64,000 nucleotides of DNA from Harmonia axyridis. Lineage: Eukaryota > Arthropoda > Insecta > Coleoptera > Coccinellidae. Location of the stretch: the NCBI RefSeq assembly GCF_914767665.1, contig NC_059501.1, positions 33,580,501 to 33,644,500 of the forward strand, written 5' to 3'. Shown piece by piece: positions 1 through 12,299 of this stretch. Within the stretch, counting starts at the first letter, position 1. The number at the start of each line of letters is the position of its first letter. The translations under genes were made by a program, and so were the position numbers. Under the pieces are notes generated by a model, which worked only from the letters and a program-made list of their open reading frames with translations, ran no database searches and had not been told where the DNA came from.

Positions 1-685
1 TTTTATTTTCTATAATTACTTTCGGCAAATTGAATCATGGACAGAGCTGATGAAATTAAGTAGCGCTGTAAATGCATCTGTAGACCTGTGGATACTCATT
101 GTTTAGTCTGAAAAGCACAGGGTGCGGCAGCTAAAACTCCCCGATTTCAAATAATCACTGTGGGGGGACGGAGTTCATAGAGGGAGGAAAGTTTGAACCA
201 GTTGAAGGGGAAAAGGTGTTACTATGGTGAGGTCCCTTGAGTATCGAGCGTTTGTAGTTGTGACTTTCACCAAAAAATGTAAATTTTACACTATGGTTTA
301 TTATTTTCTCTTTCAACGGTACATATCTTGACTGGTAATGGGAAAAAATAAAATGAAAAAACTTCATGAGTATTCATCAGCTTGGTCATCTGTTCCAAAA
401 TCCTAATAGAAAATTCAAAAATTCATACCTTTGAAATATAAGAGCTGGACTCTGAGGTGAAAAAATAATTTACTATTATCGTTGCACGTTTTGAAATTTT
501 TGAAGTTGGTTTGGTTCCGAGATTGTTAATTTTTCAAATTTCGTGTCATTCTCGACATAGGAGAATGAACAAGGTGCGCCCTCTCTCAGGGGATTGCTGT
601 GTTTCATTCCGGGGCCATTGTTGATCATCAGTAAAGCAACTCAGGGGTGCCTGCCATATACATCTCCATAGTTGAACTTTGCCTC

Positions 686-1279
686 ATAACTCAGAGTAAT
701 AAACATAGATAGATGGATCATATGTCATTTTCAGTAAGCAAATTTTGTCCCCAACATGGGACAAACTTGACATGAAGCGCGCGGAACTGAAAACATATCA
801 GTGATACGATATTTCACTCAATTCGCTAGTTTCTCCACAAAGAACGCACTCCTTATGTCCCATCGTGAATCAACGTTTATATTAACTCGAAATATATTGA
901 AATAAATACCTAAATATATCAGAAATTCAGAAAACAAACTTCAAAAGCGCCAGACGACGTGAAACAACCGATGACACTAGGAGAGCTAAAGGTGCCAAAC
1001 CTTGGATTTCATCAGGTAAATACAGAAAATAATAAATATTCTGCTCATTATAAATTCGACAATAAGGAAAAATACCGGATTCGAAATATTCAAATTGGTA
1101 TCTATATTTAATAGGGAATCACTCAAATAAATATGTTTCATTCAATATAATAAACATTCATAATGATATAGCAAAATTGTGAATTTGAAAATATATCACA
1201 ATCCGAGAATGTAATCTAACCATATTGGGGACAAATTGTGTATACTTCCTATATCTATGTTCATTACTCTATGCCTCAG
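686..1279. mobile_element. Inverted-repeat element with AGAGTAATAAACATAGAT ends
   Basis: Left end (686-760) and right end (1205-1279) are inverted copies including TTTGTCCCCAACATGG and GAGTAATRAACATAGAT. About 594 bp, no ORF. A one-ended relative lies at 30060-30225. Confidence 0.6.
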
Positions 1280-2084
1280 AACGATTGGCCCTATGTTCCA
1301 AACGATGCCGTTTGGCTTCATCTCTCGAGCTATTGAAGAGTCTGTATTTCGATGGTAATGTGGTGAATATTACTATCCGACGAAAACACATATGAAATTT
1401 CTGTGATTTACTATCCAGCTACAAATCAAAATGGAAAGGATTTAATCTTCAAAATCTATTTTTTCTTGTTTCCTCATATTGAAAACCTTGTTGCAAAATT
1501 GAAAAAAGTTACGTTCGACAAATCATAGAAAAATCTGTTTTCCTACAAGAACGTTTCATTGAAATTGTTTCAGTTATTTTTTCAGTATTTTCTGATTAGT
1601 GAACATTGCTACTGGTGAGAAATTTCGATCGAAACAACAATACAAAATGTATTTATTTCGTAGAGCAAAAATGAACGCGAAAAATTTTTTTTAACATGAA
1701 TCTCACCCCAAATGACAAATATATTCATTATGGTTTGAGAATAACCTTTCAATGGGATATCTTAGAGAAGCTGCTTTCTGAGAAACAAATAAATCAATCA
1801 ATAAGTAAACTGGGAGAAGAAGACAGTAGTCATAATTTTTTCTATATATTCTCATTTCGAACAGTTGTTCAATCGAATTATTTCAAGCATCAATTTCTAC
1901 ATACGTAGTGCATCACTTGAGAGAATCCCGACATTCTTACGCCATTGTCTGTCGAGCCTCGCCAACTTTCGACATCAATGAACAGGTGAGCACAATAAAG
2001 CAGAAAACTAATAATAAACTTCCCAAGTTTCTAGGGGCAACAATAGGAATCTTTTCAGCTAATTATAAACAGCATAAAACGATT
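1280..2084. other. No feature seen
   Basis: AT-rich; short chance ORFs only. Also nothing in 1-685. Confidence 0.5.
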
Positions 2085-3330
2085 AATTGCAAACGGTCTA
2101 CATAATGAAAAATTTACATGAGTTCTGAACTGGCAAGCAGAAAGCATGTTCAGTACAATAAATCCACACGACCCACATTAACAGCATCCCTATTGATCAG
2201 AACAGTAGCATTTCAAATCGTTGTTATTTTTGGACTGAAAAATCTCATATGAAATTCAATGGAAATGTATATTTGTTCTGGTGAAATGAAATTTGATTAT
2301 TCATTATTAGAAATGAAGTGGCAGAGGGAGTACTTTTGACTTATTATTTATTCATTTCACTCTGTTGGGAGCTAACAGCTTATTTCATAAACTTTTATGA
2401 ACTTCTAGAATAAGAAATTTGCTTTTAACATGAAATCCCTAATTTACTTACAGTTTCCGTGACGAATTTAAAAAAACGGAGCAACTGCAAATTGCACACA
2501 CTTGTTCTCGAACTCTTGTTTCAACAAAAACATTATTCATCAAAAATAATCATTAAAATCTTGCACCTTTTGCTATTATATTACCCAAACGTCTGTAATG
2601 TTCCAATTTCGAGCCAAAAGTGATCAGGAACGATCAGTTCGGAATCAATTTTATGATTCCATTTGAATTTGCATGTATATACAGGGTGTCTCTTTGACTT
2701 GTACATATACATAATTACAAACGGTCTATATAATGAAAAATTTACATGAGTTCTAAACTGGCAAACAGAAAGCTGTTCAGTACAATAAATCCACACGACC
2801 CACATAAACAGCATCCCTATTGATCAGAACAGTAGCATTTCAAATCGATGTTATTTTCGGACTGAAAAATCTCATATGAAATTCAATGGAAATGTATATT
2901 TGTTCTGGTGAAATGAATTTTGATTATTCATTATTAGAAGTGAAGTGGCAGAGGGAGTAATTTTGACTTATTATTTTTTCATTTCACTCTGTTGGAAGCT
3001 TACAGCCTAACTCATAAACTTTTCTGAACTTCTAGAGGAAGAAATTTGCTTCTCACATGAAATGCCTAATTTACTTACAGTTTCCATGATGAATTTAAAA
3101 ATGCGGAGCTACTGCAAATTGCACATACTTGTTCTCGAACACTCATTTCAACCAAGACATTATTTATTAAAAATTATCATTAAAATCATGCACCTTCCGC
3201 TATCAATATTTGCTATTATTTTGCACAAAGGTCTGTAATTTTCCGTTGATTTGGAATCAATTTCATGATTTCATTTAAAATTTGTATTTATATACAAGGG
3301 AGTCTTTGACTTGTACATATATTTCAATCA
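2085..3330 (+). repeat. Two-copy direct tandem repeat, period about 628 bp
   Basis: Unit 1 begins at AATTGCAAACGGTCTA (2085), unit 2 at AATTACAAACGGTCTA (2713). Each contains CCACACGACCCACAT, GTGGCAGAGGGAGTA and ends with TIR-like TCTTTGACTTGTACATATA. Differences are scattered, so the duplication is old. No gene. Confidence 0.85.
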
Positions 3331-3573
3331 AAGAATCCAGAGTTCAAAAGAGAAATTTTACTATTTTTTCTAATTAGATTTTTTTTCTCACTTTCCTATT
3401 ATAGCGTCATTTTGGTTTGACCGGATTTTGATGGAATTTTATGTTTGGAAAGATTTATTATATCAATATGGAATCAATGGTAAAAAAAGAAATGTTTTCT
3501 CTGACCTCAAAAGTCCCTAGTTGAAATATGTGTACCTTCAAGGCAATGAACCCACGCTTTATCTCGCCCTGTA
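3293..3573. mobile_element. Small TIR element related to the 41-kb element
   Basis: 281 bp from TACAAGGGAGTCTTTGACTT to CTCGCCCTGTA. Inverted halves agree through the CATATATTTCAA and CTGACCTCAAAAG blocks. The left end forms the end of the second unit of the tandem duplication at 2085-3330. Confidence 0.65.
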
Positions 3574-3671
3574 TAAAGCTTTCATCGATACAGTGAGTTA
3601 TCAATTGACATGAAAAATGTAAACAAAAACGAAACTATGGTTATGTCTGTCAGTCTCATATTTTGTTTCAG

Positions 3672-3776
3672 TTATGTGGTTTTAATCGAGAAAAAAGGCG
3701 AAATACAAATAATTCAAAGTCAACCATAACTATACAATTATTAATAGACTGTATTAGGTATAAATATTACTTATTG
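3672..3776 (+). other. Weak candidate exon
   Basis: Acceptor TATTTTGTTTCAG before 3672 and donor TTG|GTAAGT after 3776; 105 bases open in one phase (LCGFNREKRRNTNNS). Composition is unlike a conserved protein. Confidence 0.15.
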
Positions 3777-3889
3777 GTAAGTATGTCTAATAAAGTAGGT
3801 TTGCTTTGCAGAAAAAATATAACTTTCCATTTGCACCTCTATTTTTTATTCATAATTGGTAAATCGAAATCTATAAATTCATAATTTGA

Positions 3890-4660
3890 CGAGTCTATAG
3901 TTAGCTTACTAGGTTTTAAGCTAACTTCAGTCAGTAGGTACTGACCAGCACATTCGCCAATTTGTAACGTCATGATTACAGTATATTGTGCAACTAGTGA
4001 GAAAAGGACTTTCTCCACATGTTTCACACTATACTTTTTCTACAACTACTCAATAATTCAAGCAATGTACCTAATTTAATTCAAAATGGCTCTTGTTGAC
4101 AGTATCTGTCCATTTCTTGCGTTTCCATAGAAAGGACTTCTTAAAAGCCCAATTTCATTGGTCCACCAGGCGAGGTGTGGGCAAAGTGCCGTGTTGAATA
4201 ATATTTCTCACAGTATAAGCAATACAAAGTTTTGAAATTGAGTGAGCTATTTTATACGCTACTTTCCATAGCAAAATCAATTGATCATAGCAAAATCAAT
4301 TAATTTAATGAAAGGAAATTTGAAATTTTTGGACCTAGTCGGTAGTGTTATATGTAAATAAAAGGTTTCGATATTCTACTTCTATTAATTCCATAGAAGT
4401 TTTTCATTCAATACTCTGCTTCAATTTTTATGGATTTGATTTTGCGATCAACGATGAATTTCGAACAAAGCTTGAACCTTGAGCATTATCAAGCCTTTTC
4501 GACGCATTCGAGATCCGAAACTAACTTGAAATTTTAATTGAAGTCTGTATAGGTGCTTCCTTTCGAAAGTACTTGTTTTTGCGTTCGACTTCATTATAAA
4601 CAAATTACATAGTCTTGAATTCAGGGAGTCCGGTGTTTTCTTACCATTCGATGTCTTTAT
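3890..4660. other. No feature seen
   Basis: AT-rich, no repeat or coding signal. Confidence 0.5.
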
Positions 4661-4666
4661 GTAAGT

Positions 4667-5590
4667 GTGGATCAGCATGATTCCAATAAATATTCCTTGA
4701 TGATAGGTGCCCCGCAGGGATCTATACTAGAGCCTTTATTATTAATTATTTTTGTGAATGATCTTCCCATTCATATAAATAAGTATTATCCGTCACTTCA
4801 TATTTCCATTAAGATTTTGTTCTTTGCGGATGATACCTCAGAATATCATAATATGATGATGATACCATATTTTCCATCACAGTACTGAATCTAGTGGAAC
4901 TCAAGATGAGATGCGAGTTATTTGTGCAAATCTTTTCTGATTGGTGTTACAGGAGCTCTCTCATATTGAATGTTAACTAAACTGATTCAATTCACTTGAT
5001 TCATCTGATTCACATCGATGACTGATTTTAAATATCCCTTCTGGTGAGTTGGAATCATTAGACTCATTTTGAGGTTTCTTCGTTTATACATGTCGATATC
5101 ACTCTTAATTCATGTTGCTTACGTAGTTCTTATTATGCTATAAGAACTTTAAGAAACCTTTGAACTCATTATTGAAAGTATAGTGTACTCTCATTTGAAT
5201 TACATCTGGATTCTGTGAAGTGAATCGACTGACATCAAGACAGTCTTTGTGACACAAAAAAAAAAAATTTATCTCATTTTCAATCTTAAACCAAGGAAGT
5301 TCCGTAGACCCGTATTCTCCAATTATAGAAATCTCACTGTACCCTTCATATATATTTTGAAGTCCCTAGTGTAAATGTATATACATAAAAAATTTTATTC
5401 AATGATAAAATGTTCCAAATATCATTCCAGACATGAAGGAACTCTTGGTTTTCCAAGGCATCGTTGCATCATTAAACATAATTTCAGTAGTCTCCATCAT
5501 ACAGCGGAGCCGAGAGCGGAGCTAAACTTCTCAATCATCAGCCTGGTATACTTGAGAGATGCTTTTACAGCAGAAATTAGTATTTGAATT
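4667..5590 (+). pseudogene. Old CR1-like RT fragment
   Basis: IGAPQGSILEPLLLIIFVNDL and ILFFADDTSEY give the palm (P for V in the box). After a frameshift, ICANLFSDWCYRSSLILNVN follows, then degraded thumb, RPVFSNYRNLTVPFIYI and YHSRHEGTLGFPRHR, which match the same places in the 33.8-kb copy. Several stops. The 3' end is lost somewhere after 5590. Confidence 0.75.
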
Positions 5591-6444
5591 CAATTATTGT
5601 CTGATTTAGTTTTCTGTTTGAGTATTTTTTTTTGTGTATTCTATACAAATTCAATTTGTTAAAAAGGGCGAATGAACAAATAAATAAGTTCAACCTTTTT
5701 TTTAAAACATCAACATTTTTACCGACAGTTCAGTTCATAAGAATTAAGTATTCGACAATATATTCAGCTACGTGAGTTTTCTGATCTGATACCATTTTTC
5801 CTTCAATAACTGAGTTCGATTGATCATATGCGGGTTTAACTTACACCAATTTTCATTAGAGTGAAAGAATATTCAGACAGAACCTGAGAAAAGACTTAAA
5901 ATATAGTGTTTGTTTTCATAACTTTTAAAACGGTCATTCCAAATTTCATTGAACTACTGTGTATATTACGAGCTGGTAATTCATTATTGATTTACGTTGA
6001 TGGCTGTTGTCCAAATTCGACATTATTCATCTATATCGTATTACCGATGATGGCTGCGCTGAATGTTTTGTTTTGATATAAAACGAAATGTAATAGTTCA
6101 GGAGGATATTAAATCATTTCCGAACCAAAATTATTTCGAGTTCCAAGAATAGGCTGTTATTGAAAAATTTGTATGGAAGCGGAAATTTATTGTTTGAATA
6201 ATCAATACAACAGCACAATGAATCCAATTATTAATAATGTGAATACAACTTTAATGTTTTTCAGATATATGTTTTGAATTTATAATACATTCCCCATTTA
6301 CTCAGTTTGTAAATAACTGCTTTTCTATATTAACTCCGATTTCCGATGATGAAGTTGATTATATGAATTCATCAAATACAGAGAATTTAATTAGGTATAT
6401 ATTTATTCGTGAATTTGTGTGGTTTTTATTCGTAGGCATTCGAC
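5591..6444. other. No feature seen
   Basis: May include the lost 3' end of the RT fragment before it; otherwise nothing. Confidence 0.45.
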
Positions 6445-6810
6445 AATGATGGTAGGGATTCATCAAGAGGCTAATTGACATTTTAACCACCTACTTGATT
6501 TAAAAATGAAATTTGTGAAAAATTAAATACTAGAGCCAGTCTTGATTTTAGGTATTTTTGCTCGACTTGATATCAAGCTACTTGATATAACGAACGCCGA
6601 GAGACTGAAGCATTCGCCAGTGCAGTTTGTTCACATTTCTATGAAATCTATTGGTAGTTTCAGAAATCTAAAAACTAGAGCCACATTTAAAATATAGTTT
6701 TGAGAAACCATTGAAATCAATTAATGTTTTCAATATGAAAAAGACTCGGAAAAAGAGAATATTGAAAACAAGAAAAATATATAGATTTTATTCAGAGAAC
6801 AAAAGATCTA

Positions 6811-6868
6811 CATGGTCGCAGTTCCCGGAAGGCTTACCGAGCCACAACGACCCCAGTGCAAATAATAG
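6811..6868 (+). repeat. Isolated LOA-like 3' tail
   Basis: CATGGTCGCAGTTCCCGGAA and the following CGACCCCAGTGCAAATAAT match the 3' end of the 13.66-kb element (inverted there). It shows a second, almost completely truncated insertion of the family. Confidence 0.75.
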
Positions 6869-7345
6869 ATTTTATTCAAGAAATATTACACCCTTACATA
6901 TATGTAATTATATAAAAAATTAAAAAACGGAATTTCTTCTCAGGAAAAACCAAAAAGAATTCCGCCAAAGCGGCAAATATTGGACGACCGAATTTTCTAT
7001 TTTTTCCAAGAAATCCGAATTCCTTGAAGTACCTATGTATTGAATAAATTCATTTAATTTCACAGATATTTTTTATATAAAATTAACTAGGGTTGGGCGC
7101 ATTCGATTTTAAAATGATGGTTCATCCTCATCATCCGATTGTTTTACTCAATCATCCCAGAGAAGAAAAACAAAATATTATAGCGTTTTATAATATCGAA
7201 ACTTAGCAAAGAACTTCAAGCCGCAGGGCCCGCTCTAGAAGGGCGGCAAATATTAGAGGGTGGCATTTTCTACTTTTTCCAAGAAATCGGAATTCCTAGG
7301 AGATTGGATTGAAAAAATGGCTATACTTTTCACCGCGCTTTTCAC

Positions 7346-7440
7346 ATATATAATAATAATAATAATAATTGACTTTATTCCCACAATACAAGATCGATAC
7401 AAATAATTTTACAAAGAAAAAAAAATAACCTCGAAAATGT
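7346..7440 (-). mobile_element. 3' end of a TAA-tailed non-LTR element
   Basis: (TAA)n at 7350-7370 next to a GACTTTATTCCCACAATACA block resembles the minus-strand 3' end of the 53.8-kb element in layout. No coding part. Confidence 0.35.
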
Positions 7441-8024
7441 GGAAGCATCCAGTTATGCACCTAAGTACATATGATTTATAGTGATTTAATTTATGTTTCT
7501 ATTTAAAAAATGTTGATATTTGCGATTCTTTTGTACATTAATTTCAATAATTAAAAGTGTCTTTTGCAAGGTTTCTTCTCATTCCATCATTTTTTTATTG
7601 ATGGGACACAACACAAAAAAACTGCTTCAAATCAAGCAGCTTGATAGCTTGATATGATTCAAGTACTTGATAAATAAATATTTGACTTAATTTGATATTG
7701 AAAAACTACTTCTTGACTTGAGCTTCACTTGAAATCAAGTCAAACTCAAGCTAAGTATCTCGAAAAACAAGCTAGGCCATGAATTCCTAAATGATAGGAA
7801 TGAATAAAAATGAAGCACGTACATACTTAAGCTAGAATTATTAGCATTTGCTACAGAGTAGATACTTAAAAACTAAGAAGGTTAATTGCATTTCGAAGCC
7901 TTTTCGAAACCCTTTTTTTATACGTAGAATTTACTGAAATTATGGAAAATATAGGTTCTAATTTGAACCAGTTGGCTCAAGATAGAGAAAATTTGAGAAT
8001 TCAAGGGAAGGCCTATGGCCAGGA

Positions 8025-8620
8025 GTGGAGAAGAAGAAGAATTTGAAAATCTTGAGTTTTGATGAATTTGAGTTTACCAAGTTCATGATCTTCTGGTCAA
8101 CACTCTCTACATTTTTGGTACAAATCGCAAACAGTTTTATAATACTACGTAAGGGAGAGGAAGGCAAATGTGGATATTTTTCATATTATTGGAATTTTAT
8201 CTGTGGAAAATTGATTCCATTCAATCATTATTTTACCTTTAACTAAGAACATGAGTTATGCCATTTATACTGAAATTTGAATATTTTATCTTTAAAATTT
8301 TTTCCAGCTACAAGCGAAAATAATAACTACTGCTATTTGTCCACATGTGCCTCTTCAGGGGGCACATGCGGACATAGCAACTTACATAACGTGGTAGAAG
8401 TGAACAAGTGAAATAAACTGCTTCTAAGTCCTCTATAAATGTCTTTTCAGTACACGTTTCTTGAATCATGCAGCAATTATGCTTGAAAATGCTGGGTAAA
8501 TATGAATCACTGTTTTTTTACAGATTTTTACAAAAAATATACAAGTACCCCAACATGCAAATTTTCAGCACGAAGTTATGATAAGTTTTTTTTGAACGTC
8601 GTAGAGGCCATCCCGTATAT
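8025..8620. repeat. Rearranged dispersed repeat shared with 44.3-44.9 kb
   Basis: 8041-8150 matches 44340-44460 in inverted orientation (AATCTTGAGTTTTGATGAAT), while 8555-8620 matches 44812-44880 directly (CATGCAAATTTTCAG, AGGCCATC). Open frames here are short and not gene-like. Confidence 0.5.
8338..8376. repeat. Short hairpin
   Basis: TGTCCACATGTGCC and GGGCACATGCGGACA pair with one mismatch around a 9-nt loop. No context for function. Confidence 0.4.
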
Positions 8621-8699
8621 AGGATTGTTCCAGTATCAGATTTGGAATTTTGCCGTTTAAGATATTTTTTTTTTGGCTTGTATAAGAACAAACATCAAT

Positions 8700-9540
8700 T
8701 AACCTCTGGAATCAATTGTTGAATTTCTAGCACCAGTCTGTGTTATGTGTTTACCTAAACGACTATGAGATCGTATGAATCAGAAGTTTCCATAATATGA
8801 ACTCGCATCACTCGTGAAGAGCAGGGAGGCACGAAAGCATAAGAAACACAAAAACAAAGTTTACTCAAATGACACAATACCTCATTCTCACCGGCGTAGG
8901 TTGTATAATGGAAGCTCGAACCATAGGAAGATCCATTATGCTCATACTATTAATGGTTCGCTTACATTTTAAAGGATTGCTTTTGCGCTACAACCCCATC
9001 GATGCATTTCATTCAACCTGTGTTCAGCGCGGATTTGGACTTCATAATTGCGAAAATTTCGCATTTCAACGATAGCGAATAATACATGGCGTATAATGGT
9101 GGAAGTAGAATTGAAATAGGTCAAATCTATGCAATTATCACAGAGCACGTTTCCACATTCATTGCAGGACATGTATGAAGCTCGGTGCCTGCATATTTGA
9201 TATCGTCAAATTTACATAACAATAGAGTGATGCATTTTGGTTTAGTGAATTAAGTGTAAAGCAACAAATTTGTTGTAATTTCTACACATCAATGCAATTG
9301 TGATAGGTAGCTAATACAGAATCAATACGTCGAATTATTTTTTTATGGTCAATGCTTTTGGTATAGTTGATGTTGTCATTAGCGAATCCAATCCCGCACC
9401 AAAATATCAATCCGACAAATCCGAAAAAATGCGGGATTGTTAACAATATATATATACTCTCTATACTCAACTTAGCAAACATGCTCATAAGAAGGTCTTA
9501 TGATATAAAATAATTCATGAATAAAAATGTAAGATCCAGT
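8700..9540. other. No feature seen
   Basis: Two short overlapping ORFs on opposite strands (8869-9172), of chance length. Confidence 0.45.
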
Positions 9541-10351
9541 TAGTTCCCTGTAACTAATTGAGATGGTCAACCGGATGCTTGGAGACCCATCAATATCTTC
9601 AAGTGTCGAGGGCATGACACTTTCAATGAATTTACAGGAAACGAATTGTTATTGTACATAATGTAAAAAGGATGTGTAATTCTTCGGGGTGTCGAAGATG
9701 TGTCATGTCGGTTGTAAATCTTAAGAGACATACTGGGGTTGGGAAAGTTCGAGAACAAGACGGTCGTACCAGATGGTTACATCTGTTTATCAGGTTCTAG
9801 TCCTTCTAGAATATTCGATTTCCAGGAATCCGCGAAGATCTTTGTGGGCGGTACGGCAAAGCTCTTATTGGACTAGGAGATGGTACTTTCCCCTAAGGGT
9901 GTGGCCAAGACGAAAAGAAGGGAGTTCGATGTTCGAGACAGAGTAGTTCTAATCGGCAGAGACACAGTTTTAACTTAAGTCGAAGACGAGTGAAGTTCGG
10001 ACGTAAGACGAAAATACGTTTCGCGGACTAGATTAAGACTAGTCGCGAACAAGTTACAGACTGGACGACCGAAAACTTGAAGTACAACGAAGACGTGATA
10101 ATCCAAGACGTTTCGAGTAATCAACAAACGAGTTAAAGACGAAATTCAGTACCGTAGTGAGAAACTTCTAATTAAGACGTAATTTAGATTTTCTCAATAC
10201 TGAGTTTGTACTGTATAATTGTGGCTTTGTAAATAGATGTAAATAATTCGAAGGAGTTTAATTATTACAAATCCAACAAAGTCACGGAGAAAAAGACGAA
10301 AGGCCAGGTAATCGAATCATCCCTCTAGACGATCGATTAACCAAGCCTACA
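9541..10351. repeat. Solo LTR, copy 1 of a ~0.83-kb LTR family
   Basis: Aligned in inverted orientation over its whole length with 39563-40416. Ends close to TG/CA (this copy starts TAGTTCCC and ends CCTACA). No primer-binding site or internal region on either side, so a solo LTR. The centre (about 9965-10180) repeats AGACG/ACGAAGACG words. True orientation cannot be decided from the ends. Diverged, with no clear target duplication. Confidence 0.75.
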
Positions 10352-10486
10352 AAAATATATATAAAAGTGTTTATTTCATGGCAACAGCTGTCAAGTTTTG
10401 CCGCTGGTAAACTCGAAAAATCTGCCGAAAAGTTCTGTCTCACAGTTTTTCCAACTAGAAACTATTTGTTATTCGAAATTGAGCGT

Positions 10487-10912
10487 TTATGATTGGTGGA
10501 AATTAAGTCGTTGGTCGGAATTGTAAACAGCTTCCAAGTATGTACCCGTACCCCTATTCCATCTGCATTCAAAAAGGGTAATTTCATGTTTAAATAACTG
10601 GTCAAGTGTTGTTCGTACTCGTGTTCGTAAAGCCATAGAAGAAGCCTTTGATTCTGGTACCCACGCAGTATGGATACTATGATTCGATTCATCTTCTAAA
10701 TTCAAAGGCGATGGTCCACGTCTCGTTGCTAGATTAGATGAAGGTACTTTATCCTCATCAGCATAAGTGAAATGGTCTTCGGTTTGGGATTGTGTTTTGT
10801 CACCTAAAGACATAATTGCTATTTGCAGCCTGTCAGTCAAACTCTCAAAAACATTTCGTAATGTTGATTTGCTATGAAGTACAAATGTGTCTTCTTGGCC
10901 ATTTGTAGACAT
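10487..10912 (-). CDS. Hypothetical 141-codon ORF
   Basis: Starts at the ATG at 10912 (MSTNGQEDTFVLHS). Polar, Ser/Thr-rich, with an LRNVFESLTDRLQIAI helix-like start and no motif I know. Its length is at the edge of chance in this AT-rich sequence. It lies 135 bp from the solo LTR and might be a gag or transposon remnant rather than a host gene. Confidence 0.25.
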   Translation of the reverse strand: MSTNGQEDTFVLHSKSTLRNVFESLTDRLQIAIMSLGDKTQSQTEDHFTYADEDKVPSSNLATRRGPSPLNLEDESNHSIHTAWVPESKASSMALRTRVRTTLDQLFKHEITLFECRWNRGTGTYLEAVYNSDQRLNFHQS

Positions 10913-10929
10913 TGACTGTTATCCAAGAA

Positions 10930-11900
10930 ATTACAGATATTTGACTGGGTTTTCTAAATACGGTATCATACTTGTCATTAATGAACGGCGAACTTTTTTC
11001 CTAAAACATACAGCTTCAACCATTTCTTTATTCAATGTCAAGTTATAATGACTTTCCAATTTGCTGATCATGAATCGTAGTGTAGTTTCAGCAGTTACTA
11101 GTGTTGCATCTTTGTTCGTAACTTATGAGTGTTTTATTTCTTTCTAAGACGTTTAAAAAAACGTTTGCGCTTTTATTGTCTAATATGCAATTTTAGAATC
11201 GAATCCCGCATAGAAAATTCTGCAATTTTGATCCCCCAGAATTTTAGTGGGATCCCGCATTTGCTGTGAAATATCCATGAAATAGCTCTCCAATTGGTAT
11301 CACATTCTAATTGAAAGCGAATATCATGAATAGCACTGATCCAGACAGAATATTATAGGAGATCGGACATGGTTGTCTCAAAGGTCGGTTATTACAGAGG
11401 CCATTACCGGAAAATGAACGAGAGAATGAGAACATTAATCGGCATTAATGGATCACGAGAGCAACATCCCTTTCCATTCTCCACTTTAGCTGTGTGTCGC
11501 AGTGGACATACGTGTGTTTGTTTTATTCAAGCAGTAAAGTAATTTTTTTGTAAATCTGTTTCATGTCTGCTAAGTGGTACACTTGAAAATTGCATATCCA
11601 TTAATAGAATTATTCATGAACTTGAATATGAATATATGATATCGTCATAAGTTTCTTTTGAAATAAATGTTGCTTGTATTTTATTTTGGGAGATAAGTTT
11701 CTCACATTAATTGTGAGTCCTCGCAAATCGTCAAAATATTTTGGCTCAGAAGACATCTATAATCAAAGTAAAATTATCCGAAAAACTAAAAAAAATAGGC
11801 TTATACCACAATGGATACGCATGAGGACAGAAAATACCTTTAGGTACAACGCTAAGAGGCGTCACTGGCGTAAAACTAAGCTCAAGTTGTAATCTATTAT
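10930..11900. other. No feature seen
   Basis: Contains a CCCGCA/GATCCC-rich patch at about 11205-11260 without clear meaning. Confidence 0.45.
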
Positions 11901-11901
11901 A

Positions 11902-12090
11902 GATAGATAGATATGTTTATTCGTTCTCATTGAAATAAACGAAAACAAGTCACAGAGGTAATTACATATATAATTTTCTGTACGTGACTAAAATAAACTT
12001 CATTCTTCAGAAACTAAATACACTTTAACCAATTCCAAAAGGAAAAAAATCAAAAAACATTATTATATTCTGTATCAAAAAAAGAAACAA
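11902..12090 (-). mobile_element. 3' end of a GATA-tailed non-LTR element
   Basis: ATAGATAGATAGATA followed by an A/T-rich 3' UTR-like stretch with AAATAAAC; same tail type as 61921-63295. Only the terminal ~150 bp remain. Confidence 0.35.
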
Positions 12091-12299
12091 AAAACATCAT
12101 CTTAGGATTCTTGTTCCATTCTGTCCGTGCCGTATATATGTAATTTTATTGCATTGAAAGTTTGAAAAAAGAGTGTTTGGATTTTTGGGGATGGTAGTTA
12201 TAGGTGATAACCAATATCTATATAAGTTTTGTTGATTTTTTGAGGTTTTCCAATGATAGTTTTCATTTTGATTTAAAAAAGAAGTTGTTTTTTTCGAAA

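Larger units (their letters stand above)
6453..7789. mobile_element. hAT-family element, copy B
   Basis: Imperfect terminal repeats TAGGGATTC / GAATTCCTA and a 7-of-8 target duplication (AATGATGG 6445-6452, AATGATAG 7790-7797). Subterminal words CTTGATATCAAGCTACTTGA (6558-6577) and AAGTACTTGATAAATAAAT (7658-7676) recur in copy A (27.9-29.0 kb), as does a 60-bp stretch at 6600-6670. It is filled with fragments of other repeats: a LOA 3' tail (6811-6868), a TAA-tailed non-LTR 3' end (7350-7440), and two copies of a ~55-bp block (6972-7025, 7243-7298). No transposase remains. Confidence 0.7.

Noticed and set aside
610..640. CTGATGA on the minus strand with GAAA about 30 nt downstream
   Set aside because: The intervening bases cannot form stem II and no cleavage triplet pairs with stem I.
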